Part shown: one piece after another, positions 59,436 through 64,000 of the stretch | Layout of the letters: each line of letters begins with the position of its first letter | How positions within the stretch are numbered: the stretch's first letter is position 1 | DNA from: Nymphaea colorata | Taxonomy: Eukaryota; Streptophyta; Magnoliopsida; Nymphaeales; Nymphaeaceae | Reading direction: 5' to 3' | Assembly: GCF_008831285.2 (NCBI RefSeq) | Contig: NC_045147.1 | Span: 18,082,854-18,146,853 of the forward strand | DNA: 64,000 nt | The notes under the pieces: generated by a model | Databases searched by the model: none | Told to the model about the DNA's origin: nothing | Seen by the model: the letters and a program-made list of their open reading frames with translations, nothing else | Made by a program: the position numbers and the translations under genes

Positions 59436-59664
59436 TGGCCAGGTAGATGTGATGCAGTGGATTCGGAGTTGGATTTGGATTTTCAGTAACTGAAAAGAAA
59501 TGAAATGTAAATCTGAAAGTTCAATCAAGGCCCGATCCGTAGACTTCGAACGGGTTTCACTTCCATTTGCCCTGTGTTTTTGTTTGGAGCTCCGGGAAAC
59601 GAAGAGAACAGCGTGAAGAGAGAGAGAGAGAGAGGGAGAGGGAGCGCAGAGGGGAAGGGGAAGA

Positions 59665-62600
59665 ATGGCCGAGCCTCCACCTCCCAGGCTCATGAATTTC
59701 GTCTCTGAACATCAGGTTCTTCATTTCTTACCATGTCACCCTCTCTGTCTCTTTCTCTTTGCAAACCCCTAAGATTGGTGCTTAATCTGATTGTTGGCGG
59801 GGAAATTTGAGCAGTTGGATGAAGCGAGGAGAACGAGGGGAGAGCGTGTCGAGGACGGGACCGCGCAGAGAGACAAGCCTCTGTATCAGGTAAAACGCTT
59901 TGCGCTCTTTTGATTTACGTTCTCTTTTATTATTCCCTTTCGTCATCATTTCTCGGTCGAGTCGCTGCTTTCTAGTCAGCGTCTTCATGTGAACGCCTTT
60001 CCTGGGGCCAGGCGTTATCTGTCTAATTCATTCCCCTCAACTTGTTCTTTTACTTGCCTGGCTGTTCTATACCAAGAAGAAGAAGAACTAGAAAATCGTC
60101 CACATTGTCTTTCTACAAGATAAATGTGGCAGGCTAAGGAGTACTGTCAACTGGTAGATGCTACTGGAATAAAGCATAGAAGTTATAGAGATAGAGATAA
60201 GTTTAAGTAGCCAACAAGAAAGAAGGCGGTTCTTCATTATACCGCCTTCAAAGTTTCCTGACGATGCTGGTAATGGTGTCGAAGGTGTAAATTTATCTTT
60301 CTCTATTTTTTTTTTTGTTTCATCTAGATTCTTAAAGAGAACAAAGACAAGCGAGACGCGGAATTCAATGAACGGTTCAAACATAGTAAGTATAAGGAGA
60401 TAAAGCTTTTTGATTCTCCATGTTGGCTCGATTCAATGTTTGCGCGATGTTACTTCAATCTGGTATCACAGACTTGTCTGAATATTCATACACCTTTCAC
60501 GTAATCGACTAGTTGAAGCAGGATCATATAGGAATAATGTTTATTATTATTATGATCTTTTCATTGTTATGTTAGTTTTAGAATTTAGATTCTACTGGCC
60601 AGTGGTTTGTGCCTTTGTGGTGTTACATGCACTTCATTCGGCCGTGATATATTAACTCTTGCAAGAACAGATGGATTCGCTCATTTTAGGGCCTCTTTTC
60701 CATAAGCTGCGTATGTACCTTACAGTGTTTAGGTGAAGTCCCAGGTCAGCTCGGGGAAAAATGGAACACATTTGACTTTGCCAACATATGAGCACACTCA
60801 AATTGCTCTCAGGGAAGACATCCTTTTGTTGTTCTAGATATTACTTCATCCCACTGTTGTCATGCGACTCAAGCCATTTGATTTTGAGGTTTTTGAGGAT
60901 CCGACAAACTTGACGTTGATATATATAGTTTAAATTTCTCTAACTATAGCTCATTATACGTATAATTTAAAGCCAATCCATAAGCAAAAATACTACAGTT
61001 TAATAAATTTGTGTAATTAGAAATTTGGCTGTGCTTATAGGAGAAGGCCTACTCAAGTTGTAAAATGTGACCTATTTTGCTATTAGAGAAGTGCAACTCT
61101 TAACTGGGGAAGAAAATCTTATCACAAACATATGTTGTTTATCTGAAAAACTCATTTAGGTCCTTGTGGAAGTGAGAAGAGCAGTAGTTCATTTTCCAAA
61201 TTTCTTGATTATCCTTTATTTATTTTATTTTTGCTATTTAAGAACTCAATCTTATTACCAGATTTGGGAATATGATTTTTCATCCTCTGTTTGGAAGACG
61301 AGCACTTCTATAATGTGCCAATATGGAATGACAAACTTTCGATATTCTCCAAAATTTGTGTACTTGCAACAAGAACGGATAGTGCACTTCCATATTAAGT
61401 TGCACTATAGCACAGCTCAGAACCATTTGCTAATTGTAGATTGAAATCATTTTCATGTTTCTGTTTTTCTGAATTTAGTTATCCATGTAAATCATGGCTG
61501 ACTGTCTCTGATGATTTTCATACTCTTTATGACTCTGTAATTATCATTCCTGACAATGTTGAGTAGCAGTCTTGGTGATGTTTGTCTTGGAATTTGCTAT
61601 CAAGAACTTTCTATTGTATTTGACTTTACCTGAAGGTTAACATGGATTGGAAACTTGTGCTGCATCAATGAATTTCAAGTTTTTCATTATTTCTGTGTGT
61701 TTGTGTGATATTTGAAGTTCTCGTATCAGCAAGAATGTGTACAGAGAAGTACTCAATGAATTGGAATATGCAACTTTACTAATGCTGGTTTTCATGAACC
61801 GAAATTTCAGGGCCTCCCAAAGCTTTGGATGAAGATGAGACAGAGTTCCTGGACAATTGGGAGATGGTGAGAATGGGTTTTAAAGATATTCACTACTTGG
61901 GTATGCTTGAACCAGCAGACTGGAAAGATGAGAGCATTCTTCTGCTTTACTTAAAAATAGAAAAAAGCAGCTATTTCATATTACATAAACGATTTGATAT
62001 TACATAAACGAGAGAGAGAGAAAGAGAGTGTGTGTCGATGGTTGGAAGAACAATCTGCATAAATTTGCATAAACTTTGAGACCATTTTATGTTTTCTGTG
62101 CAATATCATATTTATTACTTCTTCTTTTATCTTCATTTTCCAAATTGCTAGCTGTAGTCATGCTTATACTGCTGTCTGTGCATCTATAATGGTAGTGCTT
62201 TAGGATGCACATCATTAGTCTGTGTTCTATTTCTGTCATAACCAGCTTACATGCATATTAAAGGAGGAAAATGAGATCTTGATTCAACTGAGACTTACCA
62301 CTATCCGCCACAACCTATAAGTTAAGGATCCTTCATCTAACCTCTCTGACTCACAATCAAGGAAAGAAATAAGAAGATGACATCCACTTTGTCTGTATCT
62401 GTTGTTTCTTTTGTGGGAGGGGAATTGGCGATGAATGGCTACTATGTGCACGAATAATGGTATCCAAAACACATCAATAGTAATAAACTGATCTACCGCA
62501 CTTCTCTGTTGCTCTATCTTGGAGTGTACTCTTCTTTCTGCTCAAGGACATCTCACTTTTTCTCTACAGCCAAAGCTATCAAATCATTATTTATTTTTCA

Positions 62601-63408
62601 GTCTAAGTACTGGCAGACCTGTAACTTGCAAATGTAAGTGATCTTCCTGATTGGACCTTTTTTAATACCAGCGTGGATGTAGGAAAATGTGTGGATGTAG
62701 GAAACTGTGCATGCTGTGACCGGCTTTGGTTTCCTTTATTCTTTTTTGTGTATTTTATTCTAAAGTATGACATCTGCTATTCTCTGAAGTCTGAACAGTT
62801 CTTTTAGAGCATAGTAGGTCTTCGTTCTAATATAAGATGAATGTTAAGTAGACAATCTTCATTTTTTTTGTTCTTGTAAAATTAGAGATGTTGCGAGATT
62901 AAAGATTATCTAGATAAGTACTGTTTATGAAAGCAAAATCATGTTTTCTGTTTTAATTACATTAGCATTTAATTTCCATGGGGCATTCGACTTTTGTCTT
63001 TATGTACAGTTTTCAGCACAATGTATCACCACTTCAACCATCGGCTTTTACTTAATGAAGCACACATATCCTGAGGATTGGGAGCATATCCTTTTAATTT
63101 TAGATATTAAGATTATTCTTCATTAAAGAAGACTGTATGCTGTAATCATGGTCTTATAGATTAATTTGTGCTAAATGGTCTTTGTTCTGGTGTAGAACTG
63201 GATTTGTAGCGGCTTTACAAGCAGATTGTTGTTTCATTTTTTTGAGTTTTGTTTCTCCATTCTTGGAAGGCATTTGCATGTCAGCACGTTTTGTTGACAT
63301 CAAATTTTTGTGGATGATTTTGGGATTGTGATGCCTTTAATGTAGTCAAAGAGACAGTATGAGCAGCAGATGGCAAATGATGAAGCTCAACAGCTCCAGG
63401 GTTTCCAG
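59665..63408 (+). CDS. NIP30/FAM192A-like nuclear protein, 5' part (gene continues past window)
   Basis: Five exons are visible: 59665-59715, 59815-59889, 60328-60385, 61811-61866 and 63346-63408. Together they encode the N-terminal 101 residues or so of a protein of the NIP30/FAM192A (PSME3IP1) family. The first exon gives MAEPPPPRLMNFVSEHQ; then come LDEARRTRGERVEDGTAQR, LKENKDKRDAEFNERFKHR, PPKALDEDETEFLDNWEM and SKRQYEQQMANDEAQQLQ. These charged helical segments are the conserved family core. Animal members bind the proteasome activator PA28-gamma in the nucleus; the plant role is unknown to me. All junctions are GT-AG and in phase. No stop or further exon is seen between 63409 and 64000, so the C-terminal part lies beyond the window. 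The Met chosen is the first in frame, with a purine-rich 5' UTR before it. Confidence 0.9.
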
Positions 63409-64000
63409 GTAACATTTTCTCGCTGAATGAATAAGTATTGAATGTGTTATTTGCAGGTTAGGTCATAACAGAAGTAATCTTGTAAACGTACAGCAGCCTG
63501 TCCGTATACCAACTCATTGGCCAGGTAAATGGGTATAGTTTAACGTCCTGTCTGCATGGACATTTTCAGCCAAAAAAGTTCCATTCACTTGGCTGGGGGT
63601 TTTGATTCAAGTCCTTGAACTGCATAGCCACAAATATCCGATATTAACAAGAAAAATAAAGAAAACAATAAAAAAGGGAAAATATCGCGATATATTGAAA
63701 AAAACGTTACAATGAATTTATCATGATTTTATCACGATTTTTCCCATTTTTCATTTTTATTTCATTTTTCTGTTTTTATTTTTTTCAACCTTTGTTTCGT
63801 TGTTTTATTTCCTCTTGTTTTAGGTATTTAACATAACCTCCTAAATGCAATACAATACTTGTTAGTTTTTCATTTCTTGTATTTTTACCTAACATTTTGA
63901 TTTTTTATGCTTTTAGTTTTCCTGAAATTTTCCCAGAAAAAAATAACTATGTCGTTAAATACCCAAGCAAAACCTTGTCAATAAAAACCTGAGAACAATA
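63409..64000 (+). other. Intron 5 of the NIP30-like gene (start only)
   Basis: AT-rich sequence after the donor of exon 5, with no further exon recognised before the window ends. Confidence 0.6.

Larger units (their letters stand above)
58774..59506. repeat. Inverted-repeat element with nested insertions, upstream of the NIP30-like gene
   Basis: Two 70-bp arms, 58774-58843 and 59437-59506, are reverse complements with about five mismatches by eye. Between them lie a smaller inverted repeat (58853-58990) and a hAT-like block (58985-59435). The simplest reading is a foldback or MITE-type element that later received other insertions. No target duplication was identified for the outer arms. The right arm ends about 160 bases before the start codon of the next gene, so it may contribute promoter or 5' UTR sequence. 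Confidence 0.8.

Noticed and set aside
1-64000. tRNA, rRNA, snoRNA or CRISPR-like arrays
   Set aside because: None recognised on reading; spaced repeats seen are tandem duplications or transposon ends. A covariance-model scan would be needed to exclude small RNA genes.

Overview
The window is nuclear DNA from a flowering plant. The genes are split by many short GT-AG introns, the intergenic DNA is AT-rich with (TA)n and (CT)n microsatellites, and there is a Ty1/copia retrotransposon. The proteins are land-plant types: an EF-hand RelA/SpoT enzyme (CRSH), XAP5 CIRCADIAN TIMEKEEPER, a P-class PPR protein and a plastid-type HAD 5'-nucleotidase. I cannot place the species from the sequence. All exon models were built by eye from reading frame, splice signals and remembered family sequence; no alignment was run.

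Layout, left to right. 1-3355: a second copy of the 3' half of the CRSH locus, decayed to a pseudogene (minus strand). It ends beside a repeat that recurs at 8261. 3643-5390: repeat-rich upstream DNA. 5391-11287 (+): XCT, 12 exons, 333 aa, with repeats in its introns and one apparent GC-AG intron. 11288-16971: long intergenic stretch with a hAT-like repeat. 17935-22199 (-): intact CRSH, 4 exons, 537 aa. 24269-29275 (+): mitochondrial ribosomal protein L3, 5 exons, 312 aa. 33349-35589 (-): intronless PPR gene, 746 aa. 36570-39785 (+): TruA-type tRNA pseudouridine synthase, 5 exons, about 364 aa. 43101-56234 (-): 17-exon HAD 5'-nucleotidase, about 641 aa, whose intron 6 holds a very young 4,478-bp copia element. 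59665 to at least 63408 (+): 5' part of a NIP30/FAM192A-like gene that runs off the window.

The genes are unrelated housekeeping or organelle genes and do not form a cluster. Several products look organelle-targeted (CRSH and the nucleotidase to plastids, L3 to mitochondria, PPR and TruA-like to an organelle), but that is ordinary for a plant chromosome arm.

The most notable features are the young but defective copia insertion, the partial CRSH duplication with a one-base frameshift, the GC-AG intron of XCT, and nested inverted repeats in front of the NIP30-like gene. I found no CRISPR array, rRNA, tRNA or novel multi-gene system.
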